The translations under genes and the position numbers were made by a program. Positions 1-9,263 of a stretch of 64,000 nt of DNA are shown in pieces; within the stretch, counting starts at the first letter, position 1; the number at the start of each line of letters is the position of its first letter. A model generated the notes under the pieces. The model had not been told where the DNA came from. It searched no databases and worked only from the letters and a program-made list of their open reading frames with translations. The stretch is taken from assembly GCA_044228435.1 (NCBI GenBank), contig JBGAUW010000002.1, positions 62,001 to 126,000 on the forward strand, in the 5' to 3' direction. The stretch comes from Bog-950 sp044228435 (GTDB taxonomy: Bacteria > Bacteroidota > Bacteroidia > Chitinophagales > LD1).

Positions 1-1710
1 GGAGTGCCCGTTATTGGCCGATTAGATGGTAAGCTTGACCTTAGCCAGATTAATCTTAACAATATAGACCATATTGAAATTGTAGAAGGCCCCCTGTCGG
101 TTATTTATGGAACCGATGCTTTGGGCGGCGTTATAAATATTATTACCAAAACCTTTCAATCTGAAAAAGTTAATCTAAACCTTAGGGCCTATTACGAAAC
201 CGCAGGGCAGTATAACCTGCAACTAAATACAGGTTTTGCATTTAAAAAGCACCAAATTTACTTAAGTGGCGGGCGCAACTTTTTTGATGGCTACAGCGCA
301 GTAGATAGCGGCCAGCGCCAAAAAGAATGGAAACCAAAAGAGCAGTATTTTGCCGATGCCAAATATGTAAACGCCGGTGCTAAATACCGCGTTTCTTTAT
401 CAGGGTCTTTTTTTAGAGAGATGATGCTTAACCGTGGCTCACAGCAATTAACGCTAAGCAACGAAAGCGCTTCTGGTTGGACTTACCGCGGTATAGATGA
501 CCATATACTTACCTATCGGCCAAGAGCTACAGCTTCGTTTATGTATCGGTTTAAAGAGAATAGCCAACTGGATGTTTTGCTGGGTTATTCAGGCTGGTTC
601 AGGTTTTTAAATAAGTATGCTAAAGATTTAGTAACCGGTAAAGAAAACCTTGGCAGCAGCACCGAGCAGGATACAGCCCGCTACAACCAGGTAGTGGCCC
701 GTGCTACCTATAGTTTACCGGCCTGGAAAAACCGCCTTACCTTTTTGTTTGGTATAGATATTAACCAGGAGTTTGTAAACCAAACCCGCATTGCCGGTGA
801 AACCAAAAAGCTGGGCGACTACGCGGCCTTTGGCAGCGCCAAACTTACTATTATAGATGGGCTGGATGTGCAGCCGGCCATCCGCTTTGCATATAATACG
901 CTTTACCGTTCGCCATTAATTCCATCTTTTAACTTACGGTATAACTGGAAAGATAAAGTTGTTTACCGCGCCAGTTACGGGCGTGGCTACCGTTCGCCGG
1001 GAGTTAAAGAGTTATTTTTAGATTTTGTGATAGATGCTCACACTATTAAAGGCAATGCCAATTTAAAGGCAGAAGATGGCCATAATGTAACCAGTTCATT
1101 AAGCTATAACCTGGCCGTAAAAAAGCACTTAATAACCTTTAGTGCATCGGGTTTCTTTAACTACATTTTAAATAAAATTGATTTGGTAAATGTAGGTGCC
1201 AGTACCGGCGGAACACCGGTTTACCAGTATTATAATTTTAGCCGACAAAGTACTTACGGAGCAGGAGCAGGCATTACTTATAAGTGGGGCAGGCTACAAG
1301 CAAGTGCCCTTATGCAGTATACCGGTTACAAAATTATTTACAAGTCATCATCAAATGAAAAGGTGGATATGTGGAGCCCCGATTTATCGGTATCAGCATC
1401 TTACTTAATACCTAAAGCAGAGATAAATGTGAATGTGAATTACAAGTACAACGGCTATAAACCTCTTTACCTGGCAGGCACCCAATTTAAAGCAGGTAGC
1501 AGAGACCCTTATCATTTATTAGATGTTTCCCTTTCGCGCAACTTTTGGAAAGACCGCATACAACTTACCGTGGGGGGTAAAAACCTGGCAGGGGTAAAAA
1601 ATGTGGCTATTAATGGCGAGGTAATAGTAGGCCATAGCAATGCCAATTATGTAAATGTTGGCTGGGGCCAAACTTTTTTCACTTCTTTGACCCTGCATTT
1701 TAGCAAATGA
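1..1710 (+). CDS. TonB-dependent outer-membrane receptor, 3' part
   Basis: This is the C-terminal ~569 residues of a TonB-dependent receptor. The reading frame is open to the left edge, so the signal peptide and most of the plug lie outside the window. The first ~50 visible residues are the end of the plug domain (IEIVEGPLSVIYG, then GGVINIITK). The rest is a 22-stranded barrel-type sequence of alternating aromatic and polar strands, including an NLKAEDGHN-type loop, ending in a short aromatic strand (TLHFSK). Such receptors import large or scarce ligands across the outer membrane using TonB energy. The next gene overlaps the stop codon by 4 bp (ATGA) and encodes an HmuY-like lipoprotein, so haem or another iron compound is the most likely ligand. 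That assignment is inferred from the neighbour, not from the barrel sequence. Confidence 0.93.
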   Translation, partial: GVPVIGRLDGKLDLSQINLNNIDHIEIVEGPLSVIYGTDALGGVINIITKTFQSEKVNLNLRAYYETAGQYNLQLNTGFAFKKHQIYLSGGRNFFDGYSAVDSGQRQKEWKPKEQYFADAKYVNAGAKYRVSLSGSFFREMMLNRGSQQLTLSNESASGWTYRGIDDHILTYRPRATASFMYRFKENSQLDVLLGYSGWFRFLNKYAKDLVTGKENLGSSTEQDTARYNQVVARATYSLPAWKNRLTFLFGIDINQEFVNQTRIAGETKKLGDYAAFGSAKLTIIDGLDVQPAIRFAYNTLYRSPLIPSFNLRYNWKDKVVYRASYGRGYRSPGVKELFLDFVIDAHTIKGNANLKAEDGHNVTSSLSYNLAVKKHLITFSASGFFNYILNKIDLVNVGASTGGTPVYQYYNFSRQSTYGAGAGITYKWGRLQASALMQYTGYKIIYKSSSNEKVDMWSPDLSVSASYLIPKAEINVNVNYKYNGYKPLYLAGTQFKAGSRDPYHLLDVSLSRNFWKDRIQLTVGGKNLAGVKNVAINGEVIVGHSNANYVNVGWGQTFFTSLTLHFSK

Positions 1711-2762
1711 AAAAGCAGGTAAATTTATTGGGTAGTTTAGCGATAGCTGTTGTATATAAACATGCAGGCGTTTTAGTTTTATGTATTTTGTTATTTAGCA
1801 GTTCGTGCTTTAAAGAGAAGCCATTGCCTTTGCCCGATAATCAAAACCGCGGCCGCACCAGCGTAATTGAAATGGGGCCGCAATACAACGACCAGTTTTT
1901 TTACAGCCTGGCCACCAACACAGTAGTTAAACAAAACTCGCGTTTTGTTTACGATTTAATGTTTGATTGCAGCGCCGATAAATTTCATATTTGGTTAAAC
2001 ACAGCCAAGTTTATGAGCGTAAAGCGCATGAGCCAAACTAATTTGGATTCGGTGGTATTGCGCGATACAACAGGTGGCGACTGGCACTTTGAATTAGGCG
2101 AGTTTAACCCCGACTCAAACGCAATAGGGAATTGGTGGGCTACCGCAGGCACCGAACCTTTATCGGCTAACAAAATTTACCTGGTGCAATTAGGTATTGA
2201 TAATGATGGCAACTCGTTTGGCTATATAAAATTGCAGGTAAATAATTTTTACGGTGGGGCTTACTCTATCACCTACTCCGATTTTGTTTCGCCCGCCAAA
2301 ACGGTTTTAATAAGCAAAGATGCTACAAGGGCTTACCGGTATCTTAACCTAACCACAAAAGCTTTACTAGATGATATAGAGCCGCCTAAAACCGATTGGG
2401 ATTTATGCTTTACCCGCTACAGTGTTTTCTTTTACTCACCTTACTATATACCTTACCTGGTAACCGGTGTATTGCAAAACCCGGAGAGGGTGCAGGCCTA
2501 TTTAGATTCTACTGTAGTGTTTGATAGTATAAGCTTTACAACCTTTAACCAAAGCCGCCTGCTACAGCGTAGAGATGCTATTGGCTACGAATGGAAAAGA
2601 GTTAGCTCGCTAAGCGTAGATGCCACCTATACTATGAACCTGCATTACACCTATTATGTGCGTTGCGATGATGATAAGTATTACAAGCTCCGGTTCTTCG
2701 ATTTCTTTAATCAAAGTGGCGTAAAAGGCTATCCTGCCTTTGAGTATTATCAGCTACAATAG
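1707..2762 (+). CDS. HmuY-like surface lipoprotein
   Basis: The gene encodes a 351-residue lipoprotein. A hydrophobic stretch at residues ~20-33 ends in a lipobox-like SSSC (Cys34). The body resembles the HmuY family of Bacteroidota: an early N..FFYSLATN segment, a WDLCFTRYS strand in the middle, and a C-terminal part ending in KYYKLRFFDFFNQSG, the usual HmuY ending. HmuY of Porphyromonas gingivalis binds haem at the cell surface and passes it to the TonB receptor HmuR. The ATG lies inside the receptor's stop codon (4-bp overlap), implying translational coupling and a receptor/lipoprotein pair. The classic haem-binding histidines of HmuY are not obvious by eye, so the ligand is uncertain. Confidence 0.82.
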   Translation: MKKQVNLLGSLAIAVVYKHAGVLVLCILLFSSSCFKEKPLPLPDNQNRGRTSVIEMGPQYNDQFFYSLATNTVVKQNSRFVYDLMFDCSADKFHIWLNTAKFMSVKRMSQTNLDSVVLRDTTGGDWHFELGEFNPDSNAIGNWWATAGTEPLSANKIYLVQLGIDNDGNSFGYIKLQVNNFYGGAYSITYSDFVSPAKTVLISKDATRAYRYLNLTTKALLDDIEPPKTDWDLCFTRYSVFFYSPYYIPYLVTGVLQNPERVQAYLDSTVVFDSISFTTFNQSRLLQRRDAIGYEWKRVSSLSVDATYTMNLHYTYYVRCDDDKYYKLRFFDFFNQSGVKGYPAFEYYQLQ

Positions 2763-2964
2763 CCAGGACCATTCGCAACCTCGTTCTATAATAGGCGGCA
2801 CCTACGGTGCGCAATGCTACTTTTCTTATAAATTACTACAAACAGAATGCTCCTATGGAGCCGAACACATTTAACACCGCGTAGCGGTCGACTGTTTATA
2901 AGCAATTAAAATGAAATTTATTGCGCGCCATCGGTGCCGCCGGTATGCCTTTACAGAATAAGCT
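2763..2964. repeat. intergenic cluster of four microhairpins
   Basis: This gene-free spacer carries four hairpins with 5-bp stems and 3-nt loops. They are GCACC-tac-GGTGC at 2798-2810, GCTCC-tat-GGAGC at 2849-2861, ACCGC-gta-GCGGT at 2876-2888, and GCGCC-atc-GGTGC (one G·T pair) at 2925-2937. The outer two are also long-range inverted copies: 2794-2815 against 2920-2941 matches at 19 of 22 positions. None has a T-tract, so they are not ordinary terminators. The pattern resembles a dispersed palindromic intergenic repeat of Bacteroidota, but copy number elsewhere in the genome cannot be seen here. Confidence 0.6.
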
Positions 2965-3249
2965 TTATCCTTTCAGCACGTCACCGTATTCAGGTGTTTT
3001 ATCAAACACCGATTTTGCGAATGGGCACAAAGGCAATATCTTAATCTTGTTTTTGCGGGCGTAGGCCACGGCTTCGGCCACCAGCTTTTTTCCTGCGCCG
3101 GTTCCGCGCAAAGCATCGCTTACCTCGGTATGGTCAATAATCATCAAATCATCACCTGCCATGGTAAAAGTCATCTCGGCCAGGCGGCGGCCTGTTTGTT
3201 CTATATAGAAGGCGCCCTTGTTGTCAAATTTCTCAATATCTATTTGCAT
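2965..3249 (-). CDS. GNAT-fold N-acetyltransferase (YidJ-like, short family)
   Basis: This 94-residue protein belongs to the short GCN5-related acetyltransferase family. It has the order expected for that family: a β-hairpin with F..E..G.RLAEMTF, the DHTEVSDALRGTGAGKKLV segment that forms the acetyl-CoA pyrophosphate loop (RGTGAGKKL), and the C-terminal LPLCPFAKSVF motif with a conserved Cys. The length fits the family (~90-100 residues). I start at the ATG at 3249 (MQIDIEKF) because the frame upstream is a hydrophobic extension with no family match. The substrate is unknown; these proteins are thought to acetylate small molecules or peptides. It is transcribed leftward and separated from the T9SS cargo gene by a large inverted repeat. 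Confidence 0.88.
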   Translation of the reverse strand: MQIDIEKFDNKGAFYIEQTGRRLAEMTFTMAGDDLMIIDHTEVSDALRGTGAGKKLVAEAVAYARKNKIKILPLCPFAKSVFDKTPEYGDVLKG

Positions 3250-3347
3250 AAAGTGAAAATAACAGAATTGGGCAAATGGCAAATTTGCCATCCGATTTTT
3301 ATCGGCCGATTCTATAAAGCTTTACCCATGTAAAGTTCGGGTTGTCC

Positions 3348-3460
3348 CAATTGTTAAAATAAAATCATGGTTAACACTTTTTCAAGTGTTAACCTTTTAA
3401 ACACTTAATAATCAATATCTTAATTTTTACGTGTTAACCATGATTTTATTTTAACAATTG
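3348..3460. repeat. 30-bp perfect inverted repeat with nested hairpins
   Basis: Arms 3348-3377 and 3431-3460 are exact reverse complements over 30 bp, separated by 53 nt. The spacer contains a second partner: 3369-3379 (GGTTAACACTT) can instead pair with 3384-3394 across a 4-nt loop, and 3384-3390 can pair with 3400-3406. The sequence is AT-rich. It lies just downstream of the stop codon of the leftward T9SS cargo gene (stop at 3478) and upstream of the leftward GNAT gene. It could be a terminator, a processing or mRNA-stabilising stem, or a remnant of a miniature transposable element. No target-site duplication is obvious. Confidence 0.85.
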
Positions 3461-3477
3461 TAGTTATTGGTATGCAA

Positions 3478-6400
3478 TTACCTAATCAAGGTTAAATTAC
3501 CTTTCTTCTCAATCACTTTACCGCCACGGTCGCGGGCGTTTATGTAATATGCAAAGGTGCCGGTTTGTTGCAGTTTGCCATCCAGGGTTCCGTCCCATCC
3601 TCGGTTAAGGTCGTTTAGCTCAATTACATCACGAGAGCTATAAACCACCTCTCCCCACCGATTAAAGATGCGTATTTCGTATTGGTCGATATTTTTACCA
3701 AACACAGTAAAGTAGTTGTTTTCGCCCTGTCCGTTCGGCGTAAAGGCACCGGGCACTTTCAGGTAGCTGCTGCAAGGGCCTATATCAATTTTTACTGTAT
3801 CGCTTAAGCTGCAACCGCTTAAGAGATCGGTAGCCGTAAGCACATACTCAAAACCAACGGGGTTATTAAACTGCGGGGTAAGAATATTTGCGGCACTTAA
3901 TCCTGTAACCGGCGACCATACCACATCACTGGCCGAACTGGTAGCCTGCAACTGGTAAGTTTCGCCATCGCATAGAGTAGTATCGGCCCCTGCGTTAACG
4001 GTAATTGCAATTACATCAATTTTTACCGAGTCGCTGCTTTTGCAGCCAAACTCGCTGGTTGCATTTAAGTAATATACTACAGGCTGGTTATATACCCATA
4101 CCGGGTTTAAAATATCAGTAGCACTCAATCCATCGGCTGGTGTCCATTCAACGGTGGTAGCGTTGGTTTGTCCTTGCAAAGCATAAATGTTGCCTGCACA
4201 TATAATGGTATCCGTGCCCGCATCTACTATTGGCTTGGGTTTAACTACTACCAAAACCGAATCGCGGTTTTTACAGCCACTGGTATCTGACACCTGCACC
4301 ATAAAGGTGCTGTCGGTAAACGCAGGGTACCGGATAGCGTCCGTAGTATCGCCAGTGCTCCAGGAATAAGAAAGCCCTGCCCGGGTAGAGTAATAAATAC
4401 GCATGTTAAGCACCCGTGGACCAATAAATGTGCTGAACGGATAATCGTTGGCGCTGCCATTTACAAAATCTATTACGCCATCGGTTTTATATACCGAGCC
4501 ATTGGGCGGCGTACCCGTGCTTATAGCCTCTTTAATATTGTTAGATGTAGTAACGTAATAGGCAATTGTATCGCCGGCCGCCAGCGGCTGATTTAAAAAG
4601 TTAGGTATAATAGTTAACCGGCCAACGGGTTCAGGCGTTAAGCCATTATAACCACCCACCTGGTTCCAGCTAAACTGGCTCTGTTCAAAACCACGGTAAC
4701 TGCCCGACTTGGAATAAATTTGAAGGTTTACCGGTTGCGCTGATAAGAATTTAACCGCAAACGAATCTATAATTACATCGCTGTGCGCAATAATATTAAA
4801 CATGGCACCGGGCTTACCATCGGTAGCGGCTTCAATAGTGCTAAGCACTTTATCCAAATCATCCGTACTTGCTTTTAGCGATATGGTATCGCCTACACAA
4901 ACATTTTTATCATCGCCGGCATTTACATTGAACAGAGTAGTAACTTTTACACTCACAAAACCACTATCGCCACCGCAATCATTCAACGAAAAAATGCTTA
5001 AGGTGAAAGTACCCAACGAATCAAAAATTACGGTTATCTGATTATTGGCTTCATCCAATATGCGTACGCCTGCGGGTGCATCCCAGTTGTAATAAGTTTC
5101 TTTTTGAAAGCTTACAAAATATGAAACGGTATCGCCAAGACACACTACGGGCGGGCCGCTTACCGTATCTAAATTAGGAACGGTAATAATTGTGTAAACG
5201 TAAGGATCGGAGAATGGCCCATAGCAGCCATAGTTTTGCTCCCTAACGTAAAATTTATACTCGCCGGGTGTAGCTCCGGCTATATTGCCATAAAAGAAAT
5301 TGGGTGGTGGGTCGCGTAAAAACTCTTCGCCATTATTAAATATTTGCGACGACCACCAATACTTCGACTCCTGATTATAAGGCACTACCTGCAAACCAAA
5401 TATACCTGCACCATTACAAAATACCGTATCGGGTTGCAAGCCAAGGATGGTAGGTTTATTTTGGCTGGGGGTGCCTATGGTTATACGAATAACACTACCG
5501 GTTTGGTTCCAGGGCTGGCTACTGCAATTACTAACCAATCGCATATAATAAGTACCAGCCGGCACGGGCAGCTGCGCCGCAGTAGCCGGCAGGCACAATT
5601 GGAAGTTACCGCCTAAACTATCGTGGTAAACACCAATGCCGCCCGAGTTAACCAGTGCAAAAGTCATCATGCTACGCAACTCAATCGTCCAGTTATTACA
5701 GGTATCGTAGGTAGCCAGTGTATCCCAATAGTTCCGGTCGATATTAAGCGTAGTGCAACTTGGGAAGGGTATACTATCCGGTATGCAAAGCTTTATATCG
5801 GTATGGAAATTAGTCAACTCATCGCAGCGCGTAAGGCAAAATGGGCCAATAAGCGTACCGGTTACCGAAGGTGAAGAACTACGAACACGGATATAATAAC
5901 CACAACCCGGCGGCACTCCCTGCGGAATTAAGCCGGATATATTGCCCGGCGGCGATGAAGGAAATGCCTGGTTAGTGAAATTATTACCCAGTAAAAAGGG
6001 GGTGGCAAAACTACCGTTTGTATCGCTAAGCTCGGCAAAGTACCGGTTACCAATATTATAAAACCCAAACGAGTTAAACTTAATATCAATAACGCTAAGC
6101 ACACAGGCCGTATCGCCATCTGTCATTACCGGTGCATTATTGGTTATAATAAACTCCGGGCAATCAATAACTGTAAAGCAGGCGCTTGCAGCGCCTGCAA
6201 TAGCTGGCTCCGTAGTTCTGCGCATGCGTATTTTAAAACAGTTGCCCAGGCTATCGGGTGCATCCATTTGAAATGCCCCGTTTAAAACCCCGCCCGGTAT
6301 GGTAATAAACCGGTTGGTATTGGCATTGGGACCAAACACACCATTTTTACTACTCAACTCTATATAATACTGCCCATCGCACAAAGGCGCGCTTAGCTGG

Positions 6401-7128
6401 TAGCTAACCACAAAGGCATCGCCCTGGCAAATAGTATCTGAGCTAACACCGGTTACATTTATAGTTACGGGGTTATTTACATCATCGTATGTACCAACCG
6501 CAATAATATCGTCTATACCAAACGCAACGGTATTTGGTCCACCGGTAGCCTTATTTACCCACCTAAAGCCTAATTGCAGGTTTTGCGCGTTATTAAATGC
6601 AGGGTCTTGTATTACTTCATATTTCCATTTGCTTTGGCCCGCGTATTCAGCCTGCCCGGTTTTTATCCATGCGCCGCCGTTAATGCGGTAATAAACTTCG
6701 CCATAAGCATCGGCAGGAGCGCCTTCGCTTATCCAAAAGAAAGTGAAGATAACATCGGTTAAACCAAGGGTACAAAAAGGCCTGCCTATATAAGCAAAGC
6801 GGTCGCTGCTATCATTGGTATTCCAGTTGCAGTTGGCTACCGATGCGGCATTAGCATCATGTATGTGCAGATAGGTAGAGTTGGGCGCACCGCTGATTGT
6901 TCCGCTTACAATACTATCCTGCGGAGGAGTTACCGGGTAAACCGGCGCACCGTTATACTGGTTATTTATAATCCAGCTGTTAGTGCCGGTGTTTGAACCA
7001 ACACCGCCACCGGTAAAATTAAGTGAGGTGTTACCATTTTCGAAGGTTTCGGTAAACAGCAAAATTTGCTGCTGCGCAAACCCCGCAGCACACATAAAAA
7101 CTAAAAGTAGGGTGTAAAGTTTTTTCAA
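3478..7128 (-). CDS. T9SS cargo, large adhesin-like protein with gliding-type (type B) C-terminal domain
   Basis: This 1216-residue secreted protein has a Sec signal peptide (residues 1-19, ending AGFAQ). The N-terminal ~200 residues look like a jelly-roll/MAM-type lectin-like domain (ETFENG at the start, FGIDDI at the end). The middle consists of Ig/PKD-like β modules, clearest in the last third as NAGDDKNVC, DAGTDTIICAG and NAGADTTLC. The last ~90 residues are a CHU_C/gliding-motility-associated domain (VPGAFTPNGQGEN, YEIRIFNRWGEVVY, RGWDGT, GTFAYYINARD), the type B signal for T9SS export seen in SprB-like adhesins. It is the third gene of a leftward operon behind an OmpA/PD40 gene (28-bp gap) and a PorP/SprF gene. 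Paired Cys in the modules suggest disulphides. The ligand is unknown. Confidence 0.93.
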   Translation of the reverse strand: MKKLYTLLLVFMCAAGFAQQQILLFTETFENGNTSLNFTGGGVGSNTGTNSWIINNQYNGAPVYPVTPPQDSIVSGTISGAPNSTYLHIHDANAASVANCNWNTNDSSDRFAYIGRPFCTLGLTDVIFTFFWISEGAPADAYGEVYYRINGGAWIKTGQAEYAGQSKWKYEVIQDPAFNNAQNLQLGFRWVNKATGGPNTVAFGIDDIIAVGTYDDVNNPVTINVTGVSSDTICQGDAFVVSYQLSAPLCDGQYYIELSSKNGVFGPNANTNRFITIPGGVLNGAFQMDAPDSLGNCFKIRMRRTTEPAIAGAASACFTVIDCPEFIITNNAPVMTDGDTACVLSVIDIKFNSFGFYNIGNRYFAELSDTNGSFATPFLLGNNFTNQAFPSSPPGNISGLIPQGVPPGCGYYIRVRSSSPSVTGTLIGPFCLTRCDELTNFHTDIKLCIPDSIPFPSCTTLNIDRNYWDTLATYDTCNNWTIELRSMMTFALVNSGGIGVYHDSLGGNFQLCLPATAAQLPVPAGTYYMRLVSNCSSQPWNQTGSVIRITIGTPSQNKPTILGLQPDTVFCNGAGIFGLQVVPYNQESKYWWSSQIFNNGEEFLRDPPPNFFYGNIAGATPGEYKFYVREQNYGCYGPFSDPYVYTIITVPNLDTVSGPPVVCLGDTVSYFVSFQKETYYNWDAPAGVRILDEANNQITVIFDSLGTFTLSIFSLNDCGGDSGFVSVKVTTLFNVNAGDDKNVCVGDTISLKASTDDLDKVLSTIEAATDGKPGAMFNIIAHSDVIIDSFAVKFLSAQPVNLQIYSKSGSYRGFEQSQFSWNQVGGYNGLTPEPVGRLTIIPNFLNQPLAAGDTIAYYVTTSNNIKEAISTGTPPNGSVYKTDGVIDFVNGSANDYPFSTFIGPRVLNMRIYYSTRAGLSYSWSTGDTTDAIRYPAFTDSTFMVQVSDTSGCKNRDSVLVVVKPKPIVDAGTDTIICAGNIYALQGQTNATTVEWTPADGLSATDILNPVWVYNQPVVYYLNATSEFGCKSSDSVKIDVIAITVNAGADTTLCDGETYQLQATSSASDVVWSPVTGLSAANILTPQFNNPVGFEYVLTATDLLSGCSLSDTVKIDIGPCSSYLKVPGAFTPNGQGENNYFTVFGKNIDQYEIRIFNRWGEVVYSSRDVIELNDLNRGWDGTLDGKLQQTGTFAYYINARDRGGKVIEKKGNLTLIR

Positions 7129-7156
7129 TGGATGATGGGCTATTTAAAAAAGCTAT

Positions 7157-9229
7157 TTATTCGTTATCGTTATTCAGTTTACCGTCTAACTCTCCCACAA
7201 TTTTAAACTCTGTTCTTCTGTTTAACTGGTGGCAGCCACAATCGCCGCTTTGGTCTTGCGGGCAATCGGGGTATTTAGAACAATCTTCCAGCGTTTTAGT
7301 TTCTCCGTAACCCTTTGCAGTAATACGCTCTTTAGGCACACCCTTTTCGTTAATCAGGTAGTTAACACAGCTCTCGGCGCGCTTTTGCGAAAGGCTTAAG
7401 TTGTATTCGGCCGAGCCTCTTACATCGGTGTGAGAACTCAATTCAATAATAATGGTGGGGTTCTCCATCAGCAAGCCGTATAGTGTATCCAATGTTGCTT
7501 TGCTTTCGGCACGTAAATCTGACTTATCGAAATCGTAATAGATATTGTTCAGACGGTAAGCCTTATCTTTTTCAAGTTTCTTCAAATAAATATTAACCAC
7601 CTGTGTATCGCTTTGGGTTAAGCCTACTGTGCCAAACTGTTGCGATGCAGCAAAGTAACCATCCTTAATAGCACCTATTTTATAAAGCTTCTCGGGCTTA
7701 AGGTTAAAAAAGTAAGGCGTTTCACCTTCCGATGCTGCTGTGCTTATAATTACATCGCTCTCTGATGTGTTATTACTGCGCAGCGAAAGGCTAATACCTG
7801 CACCGGTAATTGGCTGTTTGGTGGCATCGTCGAACACCTGGCCCTTTACGGCTAAATAGAAGCGACGGTCGTACTTGTAGCTAAAAATATCGAAGCAGCA
7901 GGTTTTTCCCCGCACCGAAAATATACCGGGGCGGTTGCTTACCAGGTAACCCTCTTCGTTGCTCTTTCCAAAACGGAAGTAGTTATCATCGCATGCACTA
8001 TTAAACGGTGCGCCTAAGTTTTCGGCAGTGTTATTAAACCGGCCGCTGGCATCGCTGGTAGATTTAAAAATATCGGTGCCACCCATGCTTATAAAGCCGT
8101 TGCTGCTATAATAAAGCGTATTGGTTTTCGAATCGAAAAACGGCGTCCACTCATCGCGGTCGCTGTTTATTTTGCTGCCGGGGTTACGCGGGGTACCAAA
8201 CTCTCCCTTCTTATTTACCTGGCTAAACCAAATATCCATTCCTCCCCTACCGCCTTCGCGGTTCGATACAAAGTATAAGGTTTCTACACCATTGCTTTTA
8301 GCATAATAAGGTTGGGTGTTGGTGCTTCCACGCAGGTTAATTTCGCCCGGCAACGGCTTACCTTCAGTCCAGGCAAGATCTTTCATTTCGCTTTGGTAAA
8401 TAACGCACTCAGGCGTAAGCAGGCCATCACAAATAGTGTAAAACATTTTTTTGCCATCCTCACTAAAAGCGGGGTTAGATATGTGCTTTCCCTCCTGGTT
8501 AAAAGTTGTTACCTGTGTTTTTTCGGTATACGCCTCTCCGTTCACCTTACTGGTATACAACTTCATTTGCATATCGGCCTTGTTGCTATCGCTTCTATCG
8601 GCGCGCATTACAAGGGTAGTATCGCTGCCTATACTGGCAAAGTAAAGCATATCATCGCGCAAGGCCGGTGCCAGGTCGGCATAGTTGCTGTTAACTACTT
8701 TATCCAGATGATTAAGCTTTACAAAGGGGTCTGGTTTTGCCTCCTTAATAGCAAAGTTGCAGCCATCGCTTTCAATGCGGGCCCACTTTTTCATTTTAGG
8801 GGCATCATCTTCTTTATAAACCTTTATAAACTTTTTAAACATGGGCAGGGCCTCGGTATACTTACCCTGCATTTTGGTAGTTAGTGCGGCATAATAAAGG
8901 GCGCGTGTATTACCTATCGAATCGGCATCGTAACACTTTTGAAAGTAAAGAGCAGCGTTCTCGTAATCCCGGGCCAATAAATACGATTGCGCCAGATTGA
9001 AGAGGATTGACTTTTCTTCGGGTGCATTCTCCAGTATTTTAAGGTAAGCATCGGTAGCCGAAAATATACTGCCTGCCTTAAATGCTTCGTTAGCAGCCTT
9101 CAGATATTTTTTCTTATTAAACTTATCATCGGCACCTTTTACAATAAACAGCGCAAGCATTAAACATGCCAGTAAACTATATTTTATAGTAAAAAACCGA
9201 ACGGATAATTGGGTGGTTTGTTTTTTCAT
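7157..9229 (-). CDS. TPR-PD40-OmpA outer-membrane/peptidoglycan-binding protein (PorE-like)
   Basis: The 690-residue envelope protein begins with a signal/anchor segment (SLLACLMLALFIV). It continues with TPR helices (~residues 40-165, e.g. LFNLAQSYLLARDYENAALYF), PD40/WD40-like β-propeller repeats (~180-440, LYFVSNREGGRGGMDIW and LYYSSNGFISMGGTDIF), a carboxypeptidase-regulatory-like β-sandwich (~460-555, GQVFDDATKQPITGAGI), and an OmpA peptidoglycan-binding domain (~565-690, YYDFDKSDLR, SSHTDVRGS, LSQKRAESCVNYL, NRRTEFKI) with a Cys-rich insert. This architecture matches PorE-type T9SS-associated proteins. I use the ATG at 9229 rather than a TTG 6 bp upstream. It lies between the PorP/SprF gene and the cargo gene, and probably anchors their export machinery to the cell wall. 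Confidence 0.9.
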   Translation of the reverse strand: MKKQTTQLSVRFFTIKYSLLACLMLALFIVKGADDKFNKKKYLKAANEAFKAGSIFSATDAYLKILENAPEEKSILFNLAQSYLLARDYENAALYFQKCYDADSIGNTRALYYAALTTKMQGKYTEALPMFKKFIKVYKEDDAPKMKKWARIESDGCNFAIKEAKPDPFVKLNHLDKVVNSNYADLAPALRDDMLYFASIGSDTTLVMRADRSDSNKADMQMKLYTSKVNGEAYTEKTQVTTFNQEGKHISNPAFSEDGKKMFYTICDGLLTPECVIYQSEMKDLAWTEGKPLPGEINLRGSTNTQPYYAKSNGVETLYFVSNREGGRGGMDIWFSQVNKKGEFGTPRNPGSKINSDRDEWTPFFDSKTNTLYYSSNGFISMGGTDIFKSTSDASGRFNNTAENLGAPFNSACDDNYFRFGKSNEEGYLVSNRPGIFSVRGKTCCFDIFSYKYDRRFYLAVKGQVFDDATKQPITGAGISLSLRSNNTSESDVIISTAASEGETPYFFNLKPEKLYKIGAIKDGYFAASQQFGTVGLTQSDTQVVNIYLKKLEKDKAYRLNNIYYDFDKSDLRAESKATLDTLYGLLMENPTIIIELSSHTDVRGSAEYNLSLSQKRAESCVNYLINEKGVPKERITAKGYGETKTLEDCSKYPDCPQDQSGDCGCHQLNRRTEFKIVGELDGKLNNDNE

Positions 9230-9263
9230 TCTCAATTTATCAAAACCTACTATTATAAAACGT

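Noticed and set aside
8312..8884. A 190-codon plus-strand frame inside the OmpA/PD40 gene.
   Set aside because: It is antisense to conserved TPR and propeller sequence and shows no signal, motif or codon support.
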